Shown here: positions 1 through 7,002 of the stretch, piece by piece
Position numbering within the stretch: position 1 is the first letter of the stretch
Layout of the letters: the number at the start of each line of letters is the position of its first letter
Source: Pelomonas sp966111775
Lineage (GTDB): Bacteria; Pseudomonadota; Gammaproteobacteria; Burkholderiales; Burkholderiaceae_C
Direction: 5' to 3'
Assembly: GCA_966111775.1 (NCBI GenBank)
Contig: CBHWBD010000073.1
Location: 1 to 22,192 of the forward strand
DNA: 22,192 nt
The notes under the pieces: generated by a model
The model's database searches: none
Told to the model about the DNA's origin: nothing
What the model saw: the letters and a program-made list of their open reading frames with translations, nothing else
Position numbers and translations under genes: made by a program

Positions 1-54
1 CATCACCATGGTCGCGAAGACCGGGTTCTGGATGGAAACGCGGGTCATCCACAT
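1..54 (-). CDS. RND efflux pump permease, N-terminal fragment (cut by window edge)
   Basis: Only the first 18 codons are present, reading MWMTRVSIQNPVFATMVM. A short amphipathic start running into Asn-Pro-Val-Phe-Ala-Thr and the first membrane helix is typical of inner-membrane resistance-nodulation-division (RND) permeases. The start lies 10 bases after the stop of the adaptor gene, behind a GAGGG ribosome-binding element that overlaps the adaptor stop. The Met two codons further in is an alternative start. Adaptor followed by permease is the usual RND order, so the two are almost certainly one operon. The substrate cannot be judged from this fragment. The family call rests on these few residues plus context. 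Confidence 0.72.
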   Translation of the reverse strand, partial: MWMTRVSIQNPVFATMVM

Positions 55-64
55 GACGCGGCCC

Positions 65-1234
65 TCACTGTTGAGCGGTGGCCGAAGCCGCCGCGCTGGC
101 GACCTTGGCTGACTTGGCGGCCACGATGGTCGCCTTGTCGCCTTCGCGCAGATTGTCGAAGCGGGCCGCCAGCACCTGGGCCTCGGGCTTGAGGCCGTTC
201 AGGATCTCGACGCGGCCGTCGCGGGCATCGCTGCGCCCGGTCGTCACGATGCGGCGCACCAGGGCCCCGCTCTCGATCATCCAGACCTGCTCCTGGCCGG
301 AGTTGCGGCTGATGGCGGCGATGGGCACCGTCAGGCGCTGGGTGTCGTCGGGCAGCACCACCTTGGCCACGGCGTACTGGCCGGCGCGGTAGAGCTCCTT
401 GGGGTTGTTCAGCACCAGGGTCACGCCGATGGAGCGGGTGCCCGGCTCGGCGCTGGGGGCGATGCGGTCGATCTTGGCTTCGACGGGCTCGTCCACGCCT
501 TCCACCCTGACCTGCACCGTCATGCCGGGCTTGAGTCGGCTGACTTCATGCGTGCCGACCAGGCCGGCCAGCTCCAGGCGGGACAGGTCGACGATGGTCA
601 GGATCTGCTGCTCGGCGGCCACCTTTTCGCCAGGCACCACATGGCGCTTGGAGACAACGCCGTTGATGGGCGCGACCAGCGCGGCCTGGCGCATTGTCAC
701 TTGGCTGGTGTCCAGCTGGGCCTTGGCGGCATTCCAGTTGGCGCGGGCCGATTCATAGGCGGCGCGGGAGGTGTCCAGGGCCGTCTGGGCGATGAAATTC
801 TTGGCCGCCAGGCCCTCGTTGGCCTTGTAGCTGCGCTCGGCCTGCTCCATCTGGGCCCGCATGGCCTCGACGCTGGCGCCGCGCTCGGCGATGCGATAGC
901 GCAGCTCTTCCAGGTCGACCTGGCCCAGAGCCTGGCCGGACTTGACGCGGCTGCCTTCGCCGACGGCGAGGTTCAGCAGCGTGCCGTTGGACTTGGCTCG
1001 CACCATGGCCGTGCCCGGCGCCACCAGCGGACCGCTGAACTCGATCTGGGCCGGCATGGCGGCCAGCGTCGGCTTGACGACTTCACTGGCGACGAACTCC
1101 AGGGCCGGCTTGGCCTTGGCATCGTCACCCGGCTTCTTCGGGCCATCGCCCTTGCTCGCCATGACGGCCACACCGGCTCCGCCCACCAGCAGCACGACAG
1201 CTGCAACGGCACCCAACTTGAACGACTTACGCAT
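65..1234 (-). CDS. RND efflux periplasmic adaptor subunit (HlyD/AcrA-like membrane fusion protein)
   Basis: This 389-residue protein should bridge an inner-membrane RND pump and an outer-membrane channel. Residues about 7-26 are an uncleaved-looking hydrophobic anchor with no lipobox cysteine, followed by a charged Gly/Lys/Asp linker. The first lipoyl half is at about 75-105, including VGEGSRVKSGQAL. A helical hairpin spans about 110-183, and the second lipoyl half is at about 186-215 (APINGVVSKRHVVPGEKV). Beta-barrel and membrane-proximal domains follow to about 365, and the tail is Ala/Ser-rich. The ATG is preceded by a strong GGGGGAG ribosome binding site. The pump gene starts 10 bases downstream. 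A concentric inverted repeat lies 13-55 bases upstream and may be an operator. Family assignment is firm; drug, metal or other substrate is unknown. Confidence 0.93.
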   Translation of the reverse strand: MRKSFKLGAVAAVVLLVGGAGVAVMASKGDGPKKPGDDAKAKPALEFVASEVVKPTLAAMPAQIEFSGPLVAPGTAMVRAKSNGTLLNLAVGEGSRVKSGQALGQVDLEELRYRIAERGASVEAMRAQMEQAERSYKANEGLAAKNFIAQTALDTSRAAYESARANWNAAKAQLDTSQVTMRQAALVAPINGVVSKRHVVPGEKVAAEQQILTIVDLSRLELAGLVGTHEVSRLKPGMTVQVRVEGVDEPVEAKIDRIAPSAEPGTRSIGVTLVLNNPKELYRAGQYAVAKVVLPDDTQRLTVPIAAISRNSGQEQVWMIESGALVRRIVTTGRSDARDGRVEILNGLKPEAQVLAARFDNLREGDKATIVAAKSAKVASAAASATAQQ

Positions 1235-1246
1235 GGCTCCCCCAGT

Positions 1247-1289
1247 ACGCTCTCTGATACAGACCTTTGCAGTCTAGAAATGAGAGCGT
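1247..1289 (-). promoter_or_regulatory. Concentric inverted repeat upstream of the first RND operon (candidate operator)
   Basis: Eight-base outer arms ACGCTCTC (1247-1254) and GAGAGCGT (1282-1289) are exact reverse complements. Four-base inner arms AGAC (1261-1264) and GTCT (1272-1275) share the same centre at 1268. The element lies 13-55 bases upstream of the adaptor ATG, where an operator or a leader-RNA hairpin would sit. No regulator gene of this operon lies inside the window. The repeat is directly visible; the regulatory role is inference. Confidence 0.5.
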
Positions 1290-1385
1290 CGGGGCGCAGC
1301 GGGCTTGTGACGAAACGCGGTTTGCGGGGGCTGAGCTGCACCGGCTGGCGATCAGGCCGGCGGCTTTCGGGCTACGAACTGCGGA

Positions 1386-2489
1386 TCAGGCGGGACGAGT
1401 TGCCGGAATCGGGTCGATGGGCAGCCTCACGTCGCCGCATTGCGCCCTATGACGAAGGGCATGGTCCATCAGCACCAGGGCCAGCATGGCCTCGGCGATG
1501 GGCGTGGCGCGGATGCCCACGCAGGGGTCGTGGCGGCCGAAGGTCTCCACCACCGACGGGTTGCCGGCGCGGTCGATGCTGGCCTTGGGGCTGCGGATGG
1601 AGCTGGTGGGCTTGATGGCGATGCTGGCGACGATGTCCTGGCCGGTGGAGATGCCACCCAGCATGCCGCCGGAATTGTTGCTGGCAAAACCCAGAGGCGT
1701 CAGCTCGTCGCCATGCTCGGTGCCCTTCTGGGCCACGACCGCGAAGCCGGCGCCGATCTCGACACCCTTGACGGCATTGATGCCCATCATGGCGTAGGCG
1801 ATGTCGGCATCGAGCTTGTCGAACAGCGGCTCGCCCAGGCCCACCGGCACGCCGGTGGCCTCGACGCGGATGCGCGCGCCGACCGAGTCACCGGCCTTGC
1901 GCAGGGCGTCCATATAGTCCTCCAGCGCCGCGATCTTGCTGGTGTTGGCGGCGAAGAAGGGGTTCTGCCCCACATGTTCCCAGCCTTCGAAGGGAATCTC
2001 GATCTCGCCCAGCTGGGTCATGCAGCCGCGGAACTCGGTGCCATAGGCCTGGCGCAGCCATTTGCGGGCCACGGCACCGGCGCCGACCATGGGCGCGGTC
2101 AGCCGGGCCGACGCGCGGCCGCCACCGCGCGGATCGCGTACGCCGTACTTGCGCCAGTAGGTGTAGTCGGCGTGGCCGGGGCGGAAGGTGTCGAGGATGT
2201 TGCCGTAGTCCTTGCTGCGCTGGTCGGTGTTCTCGATCAGCAGGCAGATGGGCGTGCCGGTGGTGACGCCCTCGTAGACGCCGGACAGGATCTTGACCGC
2301 GTCCGGCTCGTTGCGCTGGGTCACGTGCCGGCTGGTGCCGGGGCGGCGACGATCCAGCTCGGGCTGGATGTCGGCCTCGCTGAGGGCCATGCCCGGGGGG
2401 CAGCCGTCGATGACGCAGCCTATGGCCGGGCCATGGCTTTCGCCGAAGTTGGTGACGCGGAAGAGTTCGCCGAAGGTGCTGCCTGACAT
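1386..2489 (-). CDS. aroC: Chorismate synthase
   Basis: Chorismate synthase converts 5-enolpyruvylshikimate-3-phosphate to chorismate, the last shikimate step, using reduced FMN in the cytoplasm. The 367-residue length fits the family. Visible signatures are GESHGPAIGCVIDGCPPG (residues 16-33, with the conserved His19), the Arg-rich RRRPGTSRHVTQR stretch, FRPGHADYTYW, GGGRASARLTAPMVGAGAVA, NNSGGMLGGISTGQ and GRHDPCVGIRATPIAEAM near the C-terminus. The start is fixed: an in-frame TAA lies five codons upstream of the ATG. No Shine-Dalgarno sequence precedes it, and a TAAAAT element ends nine bases before the ATG, which suggests a leaderless or nearly leaderless message. A CBS-domain gene lies upstream on the same strand, separated by an intrinsic terminator. 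Confidence 0.98.
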   Translation of the reverse strand: MSGSTFGELFRVTNFGESHGPAIGCVIDGCPPGMALSEADIQPELDRRRPGTSRHVTQRNEPDAVKILSGVYEGVTTGTPICLLIENTDQRSKDYGNILDTFRPGHADYTYWRKYGVRDPRGGGRASARLTAPMVGAGAVARKWLRQAYGTEFRGCMTQLGEIEIPFEGWEHVGQNPFFAANTSKIAALEDYMDALRKAGDSVGARIRVEATGVPVGLGEPLFDKLDADIAYAMMGINAVKGVEIGAGFAVVAQKGTEHGDELTPLGFASNNSGGMLGGISTGQDIVASIAIKPTSSIRSPKASIDRAGNPSVVETFGRHDPCVGIRATPIAEAMLALVLMDHALRHRAQCGDVRLPIDPIPATRPA

Positions 2490-2498
2490 ATGCCAGCG

Positions 2499-2504
2499 AT
2501 TTTA
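2499..2504 (-). promoter_or_regulatory. Candidate -10 element of aroC (TAAAAT)
   Basis: On the minus strand TAAAAT matches the -10 consensus at five of six positions and ends nine bases before the aroC ATG. Transcription would start within about three bases of the start codon. I do not see a convincing -35 at the right distance, because that position falls in the T-rich tail of the preceding terminator. The motif is visible; the promoter is inference. Confidence 0.4.
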
Positions 2505-2513
2505 GGCGGCGCC

Positions 2514-2542
2514 CAAAAGCAAAAGCGGCCCGAAAAGGCCGC
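2514..2542 (-). terminator. Intrinsic terminator after the CBS-domain gene
   Basis: Read on the minus strand, a GC-only stem GCGGCC / GGCCGC encloses the loop TTTTCG and is followed directly by the tract TTTTGCTTTT. It begins 16 bases after the stop of the CBS-domain gene and ends 24 bases before the aroC ATG. The other strand has no T tract after the hairpin, so it acts in one direction. This is the clearest intrinsic terminator in the window. Confidence 0.82.
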
Positions 2543-2558
2543 CTTCATGCGTTGCGAA

Positions 2559-3026
2559 CTAGAGCTTGGGCTCGGCCTCGGCCGTGCCTTCCTCGACCGG
2601 CCAGTCGCGGATATAGGCCTTGAGCATGCGGTTCTCGAAGTCCTGGCTGTCCACCACGGCCTTGGCGACGTCGTACAGCGAGATGACGCCCATCAGCGTC
2701 TTGCCGTTCATGACCGGCATGTAGCGGGCGTGGCGGCCCAGCATCATGCGGCGCACCTCGTCGATCTCGGTCTCGGGCGTGCAGGTCAGCGGCGCATCGT
2801 CCATGACCGAACGCACGATGGTCGTGCCGACGGCGCCGTTGTTCTTGACGACCGCCGAGATGACCTCGCGAAAGGTCAGCATGCCCACCAGGTCGCCATG
2901 CTCCATGACCACCAGCGAGCCGATGTCGCGCTCGGCCATGACGGCGAGGGAATCCTTCAGCGGCTCGTCGGGCGTGACGGTGAACAGGGTGCCGCCTTTG
3001 ACACGCAGGATATCGACGACTTTCAT
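2559..3026 (-). CDS. CBS-domain pair protein
   Basis: This 155-residue soluble protein consists almost entirely of two CBS domains, at about 5-62 and 68-128, with a short acidic tail. Each repeat shows the expected ending: GDLVGMLTFREVISAVV in the first and GKTLMGVISLYDVAKAVV in the second. Such Bateman modules usually bind adenine nucleotides (AMP, ATP or SAM) and act as energy or cofactor sensors. There is no fused catalytic or channel domain, so the partner is unknown. The ATG has a good GGAGG ribosome binding site. It is transcribed divergently from metY, and its own terminator separates it from aroC downstream. The sensing role is family knowledge; the ligand cannot be read from the sequence. 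Confidence 0.93.
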   Translation of the reverse strand: MKVVDILRVKGGTLFTVTPDEPLKDSLAVMAERDIGSLVVMEHGDLVGMLTFREVISAVVKNNGAVGTTIVRSVMDDAPLTCTPETEIDEVRRMMLGRHARYMPVMNGKTLMGVISLYDVAKAVVDSQDFENRMLKAYIRDWPVEEGTAEAEPKL

Positions 3027-3099
3027 GGGAACCTCCGTGGCAAAAACTCATGGGCAACATAGCACACAATCCCCGCGCATCCACACCATAGAAAACACC

Positions 3100-4392
3100 A
3101 TGCCGGGCTTCGACACCCTAGCTTTGCATGCCGGCGCCACGCCCGATCCGGGCACCGGCGCGCGGGCGACGCCGCTGCACTTGAGCGCCTCCTTCGTCTT
3201 CGAGAGCAGCGAGCACGCCGCCTCGCTGTTCAACATGGAGAGGGCAGGCCATGTCTACAGCCGGCTCTCCAACCCGACGACGGCCGTCTTCGAGGAGCGC
3301 ATGGCGGCCCTGGACGGCGGCGTCGGCGCGATCGCCACGGCCAGCGGCCAGGCGGCCCTGCACCTGGCCATCTGCACGCTGATGGGCGCCGGCGGCCACA
3401 TCGTCGCCAGCACGGCCCTGTATGGCGGCAGCCACAACCTGTTGCACTACACGCTGAAGCGTTTCGGTATCGAAACGACCTTCGTGAATCCGCGCGACCT
3501 CGACGCCTGGCGCGCGGCCATCCGGCCCGAGACCCGGCTGCTGTTCGGCGAGTCGCTGGGCAACCCGGGGCTGGACGTGCTGGACATCCCGGCCGTCTCG
3601 GCGCTTGCCCATGAGGCCGGTCTGCCGCTGCTGGTCGATGCCACCTTCGCCACGCCCTATCTGCAGCGACCGGCCGAGCTGGGCGCCGACTTGGTCTACC
3701 ACTCGGCCACCAAATTCCTGTGCGGCCATGGCACCGTCATTGGCGGCGTACTCGTCGATGCCGGCTCGTTCGACTGGCAAGCCGCCCACGACCGTCACGG
3801 CAAGTTCGACACGCTGTGTGAGCCGTATGAGGGCTTCCACGGCATGGTCTTCAGCGAGGAGAGCACCGTCGGCGCCTTTTTGCTGCGCGCCCGCCGCGAG
3901 GGCCTGCGCGACTTCGGCGCCTGCATGAGCCCGCACACCGCCTGGCTGATGCTGCAGGGGCTGGAGACCCTGCCGCTGCGCATGGCCCGGCACGTCGCCA
4001 ATGCACAGGCGGTGGCCGAGTTCCTCCAAGCCCACGACCTCGTCGACAAGGTGGCCTACCCCGGCCTCGCCTCCCACCCCGACCACGCCCTGGCCCAGAA
4101 GCTGATGCCGCGCGGTGCCGGCGCGGTCTTCTCCTTCGACCTCAAGGGCAGCCGCGAGCAAGGGCGCGCCTTCATCGAGGCGCTGAAGATCTTTTCCCAC
4201 CTCGCCAATGTCGGCGACGCCAAGTCCCTGGTCATCCATCCGGCCAGCACCACCCACTTCCGCATGGACGACGCCGCACTGAAGAGTGCCGGCATCGGGC
4301 CCGGCACCATCCGTCTGTCCATCGGCCTGGAAGATCCGGCCGACCTCATCGACGATCTGAAGCGGGCGCTCAAAGTGGCGAGCAAGTCATGA
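3100..4392 (+). CDS. metY: O-acetylhomoserine sulfhydrylase (O-acetylhomoserine aminocarboxypropyltransferase)
   Basis: This PLP-dependent Cys/Met-metabolism enzyme (430 residues) makes homocysteine from O-acetylhomoserine and sulfide for methionine synthesis. Visible features are the N-terminal Thr-Leu-Ala-Leu-His-Ala-Gly, YSRLSNPT (53-60), ATASGQAALHLA (79-90), Asp180 in LLVDATFATPYL, and the PLP lysine Lys205 in SATKFLCGHG. Further on are a PYEGFHG insert (242-248) and VIHPASTTHFRM plus GTIRLSIGLED near the end. The length and the inserted segment after the lysine favour MetY over the shorter MetZ or MetB. The open frame extends further 5', but that part lies antisense to the CBS gene and looks non-coding; MPGFDTLALHAG is a typical family start. 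No clear Shine-Dalgarno is seen. The stop overlaps the hydrolase start (ATGA), so the two are probably co-translated. Confidence 0.93.
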   Translation: MPGFDTLALHAGATPDPGTGARATPLHLSASFVFESSEHAASLFNMERAGHVYSRLSNPTTAVFEERMAALDGGVGAIATASGQAALHLAICTLMGAGGHIVASTALYGGSHNLLHYTLKRFGIETTFVNPRDLDAWRAAIRPETRLLFGESLGNPGLDVLDIPAVSALAHEAGLPLLVDATFATPYLQRPAELGADLVYHSATKFLCGHGTVIGGVLVDAGSFDWQAAHDRHGKFDTLCEPYEGFHGMVFSEESTVGAFLLRARREGLRDFGACMSPHTAWLMLQGLETLPLRMARHVANAQAVAEFLQAHDLVDKVAYPGLASHPDHALAQKLMPRGAGAVFSFDLKGSREQGRAFIEALKIFSHLANVGDAKSLVIHPASTTHFRMDDAALKSAGIGPGTIRLSIGLEDPADLIDDLKRALKVASKS

Positions 4393-5186
4393 AGCTGACG
4401 GTCGACTCCCACGAGGCCTATGCCTACACCGGCGGCAAGCCCTTCGACCCCGCCCTGCCCTGCGTCGTCTTCATCCACGGCGCGCTGAACGACCACAGCG
4501 TCTGGACCCTGCTGGCGCGCTGGTGCGCCCACCACGGCTATGGCGTGCTGGCCGTCGACCTGCCTGGTCACGGCCGTAGCGGCGGTATGCCCTTGAAGAG
4601 CGTCGAGGACATCGCGTCCTGGCTGCACCGGCTGCTGGACGCCGCCGGCGTGCAGCAGGCGACCCTGGTCGGCCACAGCATGGGCTCGCTGATCGCGCTG
4701 GAAGCCGCCGCGCGGGCCTCGACCCTGGTCATGGTCGGCACGGCCTATCCGATGAAGGTCTCGGAAGCCCTGCTGACGACGGCACGCGACCAGCCCGAGG
4801 CGGCCATGGCCATGGTCACCGCCTTCTCACATTCGCTGGCCAGCGCCAAGCCCGGCTACCCGGGCCCCGGCAGCTGGCTGCGCGGCGGCTCGATGGCGCT
4901 GATGAAGCGGCTGCAGTCGCGCCAGACGACCGTCAACCTGTTCGAGAACGACTTCCAGGTCTGCGACCGCTATGCCGGCGGCGAGGCGGCCGCAGCACGC
5001 GTGAGCTGCCCGGTGCACTTCGTCCTCGGCGCGCTCGACCAGATGACTTCACCCAAGCAGAACGTGGTGCTGGGCGGCCTGCTGAAGCCGCGCATCCACA
5101 AGCTGCCGGCCGGCCATGCACTGATGGCCGAGGCGCCCGACGCCATGCTGGCGGCGTTGAGGGCAGCGCTTCAGCCCAGCTCGTAG
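4389..5186 (+). CDS. Alpha/beta-fold hydrolase
   Basis: The protein has 265 residues with a classic alpha/beta-hydrolase layout and no signal peptide, so it is cytoplasmic. The oxyanion motif is IHGALNDHSVW (29-39), followed by VDLPGHGRSGG (56-66). The nucleophile elbow is GHSMGS with Ser97; the acid is probably Asp217 in LGALDQM, and the base is His243 in PAGHALMAEAP. A helical cap lies between about 120 and 200. The substrate is not predictable; esterase or thioesterase activity fits the fold. Its ATG overlaps the metY stop by four bases, so translation is coupled to methionine synthesis. Its 3' end overlaps the convergent monooxygenase gene by 16 bases. It is not the homoserine acetyltransferase MetX, which is longer and has different signatures. 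Confidence 0.9.
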   Translation: MKLTVDSHEAYAYTGGKPFDPALPCVVFIHGALNDHSVWTLLARWCAHHGYGVLAVDLPGHGRSGGMPLKSVEDIASWLHRLLDAAGVQQATLVGHSMGSLIALEAAARASTLVMVGTAYPMKVSEALLTTARDQPEAAMAMVTAFSHSLASAKPGYPGPGSWLRGGSMALMKRLQSRQTTVNLFENDFQVCDRYAGGEAAAARVSCPVHFVLGALDQMTSPKQNVVLGGLLKPRIHKLPAGHALMAEAPDAMLAALRAALQPSS

Positions 5187-6628
5187 GCGGCCGCGTCGGG
5201 CCGGCGGACCGCGCGGGCATAGTCGCGCGCAAAGCCGGGCCAGATGGCGACGATGCGTCCGCCCTCGGCGCGGTACCAGGAATTGCAATGGGCCCAGACC
5301 GAGGTCGACAGCCGCTTCTGCAATGCAGCGTCCTGGGCCTGGGCCGCCTGGGCCTTCACGGCAATCCAGCGGCCGCCCTCGCCCCGCAAGCGCCGCATGC
5401 AGGCGATGGCATGCCCGACCTGGGGCTCCAGCGACAGCAGGGCCGAGGTGTGCCCCGTCAGCGTGTTCGGCCCCAACATCAGGAAGAAGTTGGGAAAGTC
5501 CGGCACGCTGACACCCAGATAGGCCTGCGGCCCGCCGGCCCAGGCGTCGCTGAGCAGCCGCCCACCCCGGCCGCGCACCGGCAGGCCCGACAAGGGGTGG
5601 GTGGTGTCGTAGCCGGTTGCGCAGACCAGCGCGTCCAGTGCGCGCTCGCGACCATCGGCCGTCAGCACTCCGGCGGGCGTGATGCGTTCGATGCCGGCCG
5701 TGACCAGTTCGGACTGCGGCAACTGCAGGGCCGGGTAGTAGTCGTTGGAATAGATGATGCGCTTGCAGCCCAGCGGATAGCGCGGCGTCAGGGCCTCGCG
5801 CAAGGCCGGGTCGCTCACTCGGCGGCGATGCCGATCGGCCAACGCCACGGCCGCGCGACGGGCCAGGGTGCCGTCGTCGAAGCCATGCCGCCCCAGGTCC
5901 AGAGCGGCGCAGAAAGCCTTGTGCGTCAACGCGGCATAGCCCGGCACGCGCATCAGCCAGCGATCCAGTCGTCCGTAGCGCCGGTCCAGGCGCGGCAGCA
6001 CCCAGTTCGGGGTGCGCTGGAAGACCTTCAATTGACCCGCCGTGGGCACCAGTGCCGGCACCAGCTGAGCCGCCGTCGAGCCGGTGCCGATGACACCGAT
6101 GCGCTTGCCGGCCAGGTCGGCATCGGCGGGCCAGCGGCCGGTGTGCAGCAGGCGGCCCTGGAAATCAGCCAGCCCGGGGATGTCGGGCCAGCGCGCAATG
6201 CTGAGCTGGCCGGTGCTGCAGACGAAGAAGCGCGCCGTGATGCGGCTGCCGTCGTCCAGGTTCAGATGCCACCGCCCCGCCGGCTCGTCGAAGCTCGCAT
6301 CGACGATGGCGCGGCCCAGGCGCATGCGCGGCAGCAGGTCGTGGCTCTCGGCCAGGCGCTGCTGGTAGCGCTGGATCTCGGGCGCGTCGGCGAAGCGGTG
6401 CGTCCAGTGCGGATTGGGCGCGAAGCTGAAGCTGTAGGCCGGCGCCGGCACATCGACCTGGGCGCCCGGGTAGCGGTTGTCCCACCAGGTGCCGCCGATG
6501 CCGGTGGACTTCTCGACGATGAGGAAGTCCTGGAGGCCGGCGCGCTGCAGCTGAATGGCCATGCACAGCCCGGACATGCCGGCGCCGAGGATGACGACTT
6601 CGAATTCGGTGGCGGGGGACGGGCGCAT
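5171..6628 (-). CDS. Flavin-containing monooxygenase, Baeyer-Villiger type
   Basis: The protein has 485 residues from the chosen ATG; a TTG 15 codons upstream is also in frame but has no better ribosome binding site. It carries an FAD Rossmann motif GAGMSG (15-20), GGTWWDNRYPGAQVD (45-59), the Baeyer-Villiger fingerprint Phe156-x-Gly158-x3-His162-x3-Trp166-Pro167, and a second, NADPH-binding Rossmann motif GVIGTGSTAAQ (178-188). This set identifies class B monooxygenases that insert oxygen next to a ketone or oxidise a heteroatom using NADPH and O2. There is no signal peptide or membrane helix. The substrate is unknown. It is divergent from the DUF962 gene, and its 3' end overlaps the alpha/beta hydrolase gene by 16 bases. 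BVMO products are esters, so the nearby hydrolase is suggestive, but the two lie on opposite strands. Confidence 0.92.
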   Translation of the reverse strand: MRPSPATEFEVVILGAGMSGLCMAIQLQRAGLQDFLIVEKSTGIGGTWWDNRYPGAQVDVPAPAYSFSFAPNPHWTHRFADAPEIQRYQQRLAESHDLLPRMRLGRAIVDASFDEPAGRWHLNLDDGSRITARFFVCSTGQLSIARWPDIPGLADFQGRLLHTGRWPADADLAGKRIGVIGTGSTAAQLVPALVPTAGQLKVFQRTPNWVLPRLDRRYGRLDRWLMRVPGYAALTHKAFCAALDLGRHGFDDGTLARRAAVALADRHRRRVSDPALREALTPRYPLGCKRIIYSNDYYPALQLPQSELVTAGIERITPAGVLTADGRERALDALVCATGYDTTHPLSGLPVRGRGGRLLSDAWAGGPQAYLGVSVPDFPNFFLMLGPNTLTGHTSALLSLEPQVGHAIACMRRLRGEGGRWIAVKAQAAQAQDAALQKRLSTSVWAHCNSWYRAEGGRIVAIWPGFARDYARAVRRPDAAAYELG

Positions 6629-6693
6629 CGATTCATTGTTGCCAGGGCAAGCCCGCTTGCCGCTCGGGCCCAACCCGCGCTTGAATCGCCCCC

Positions 6694-7002
6694 ATGAGCA
6701 CCGACCGCTTCACCCGCTTCGCCGACTTCTATCCCTTCTACCTCAGCGAGCACAGCAACAGCGTCTGCCGCCGCCTGCATTTCGTCGGCTCGACGCTGGT
6801 GCTGCTCTGTCTCTTCCAGCTGCTGACGACCGGTGCCCTGGTCTGGCTGCTGTACGGCCTGTTATGCGGTTATGGCTTCGCCTGGATCGGGCATTTCTTC
6901 TTCGAGAAGAACCGGCCGGCAACCTTCAAATACCCGCTGTTCAGCTTCATGGGCGACTGGGTGATGTACGCCGACATCTGGCGCGGCAGGGTCAAGCTCT
7001 AG
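6694..7002 (+). CDS. Mpo1-like (DUF962/YGL010w) small membrane protein
   Basis: This 102-residue protein has two hydrophobic helices, at about 29-47 and 49-66, followed by the family hallmark HFFFEKNRPATFKYP (67-81) and FMGDWVMY. His20, His29 and His67 are candidate metal ligands. The yeast relative Mpo1 is an iron-dependent dioxygenase that shortens 2-hydroxy fatty acids; bacterial relatives are mostly uncharacterised, so a lipid-oxidation role is inference. The ATG follows a C-rich stretch with no clear Shine-Dalgarno. It is divergent from the Baeyer-Villiger monooxygenase gene (65 bases between starts) and ends exactly at the MipA gene: the two stop codons share the palindrome CTAG. Confidence 0.9.
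   Translation: MSTDRFTRFADFYPFYLSEHSNSVCRRLHFVGSTLVLLCLFQLLTTGALVWLLYGLLCGYGFAWIGHFFFEKNRPATFKYPLFSFMGDWVMYADIWRGRVKL

Noticed and set aside
1440..2486. Long plus-strand open frame opposite aroC
   Set aside because: Asp/Gly/Ala/His-rich shadow of a secure chorismate synthase gene.
2746..3099. N-terminal extension of metY
   Set aside because: The open frame continues upstream, but the extra part is antisense to the CBS gene, is Ser/Thr/Arg-rich without family similarity, and MPGFDTLALHAG is a typical start.
5100..5186. Hydrolase as MetX (homoserine O-acetyltransferase)
   Set aside because: MetX is usually well over 300 residues with different signatures; this 265-residue protein shows a generic GHSMGS hydrolase pattern.
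6629..6673. TTG start adding 15 residues to the monooxygenase
   Set aside because: The extension MGPSGKRACPGNNES has no family similarity, takes most of the divergent promoter region, and has no better ribosome binding site than the ATG at 6628.
5288..6697. Long plus-strand open frame opposite the Baeyer-Villiger monooxygenase
   Set aside because: Low-complexity Gln/Arg/Gly-rich translation without motifs, opposite a gene with complete FAD, NADPH and BVMO fingerprints.
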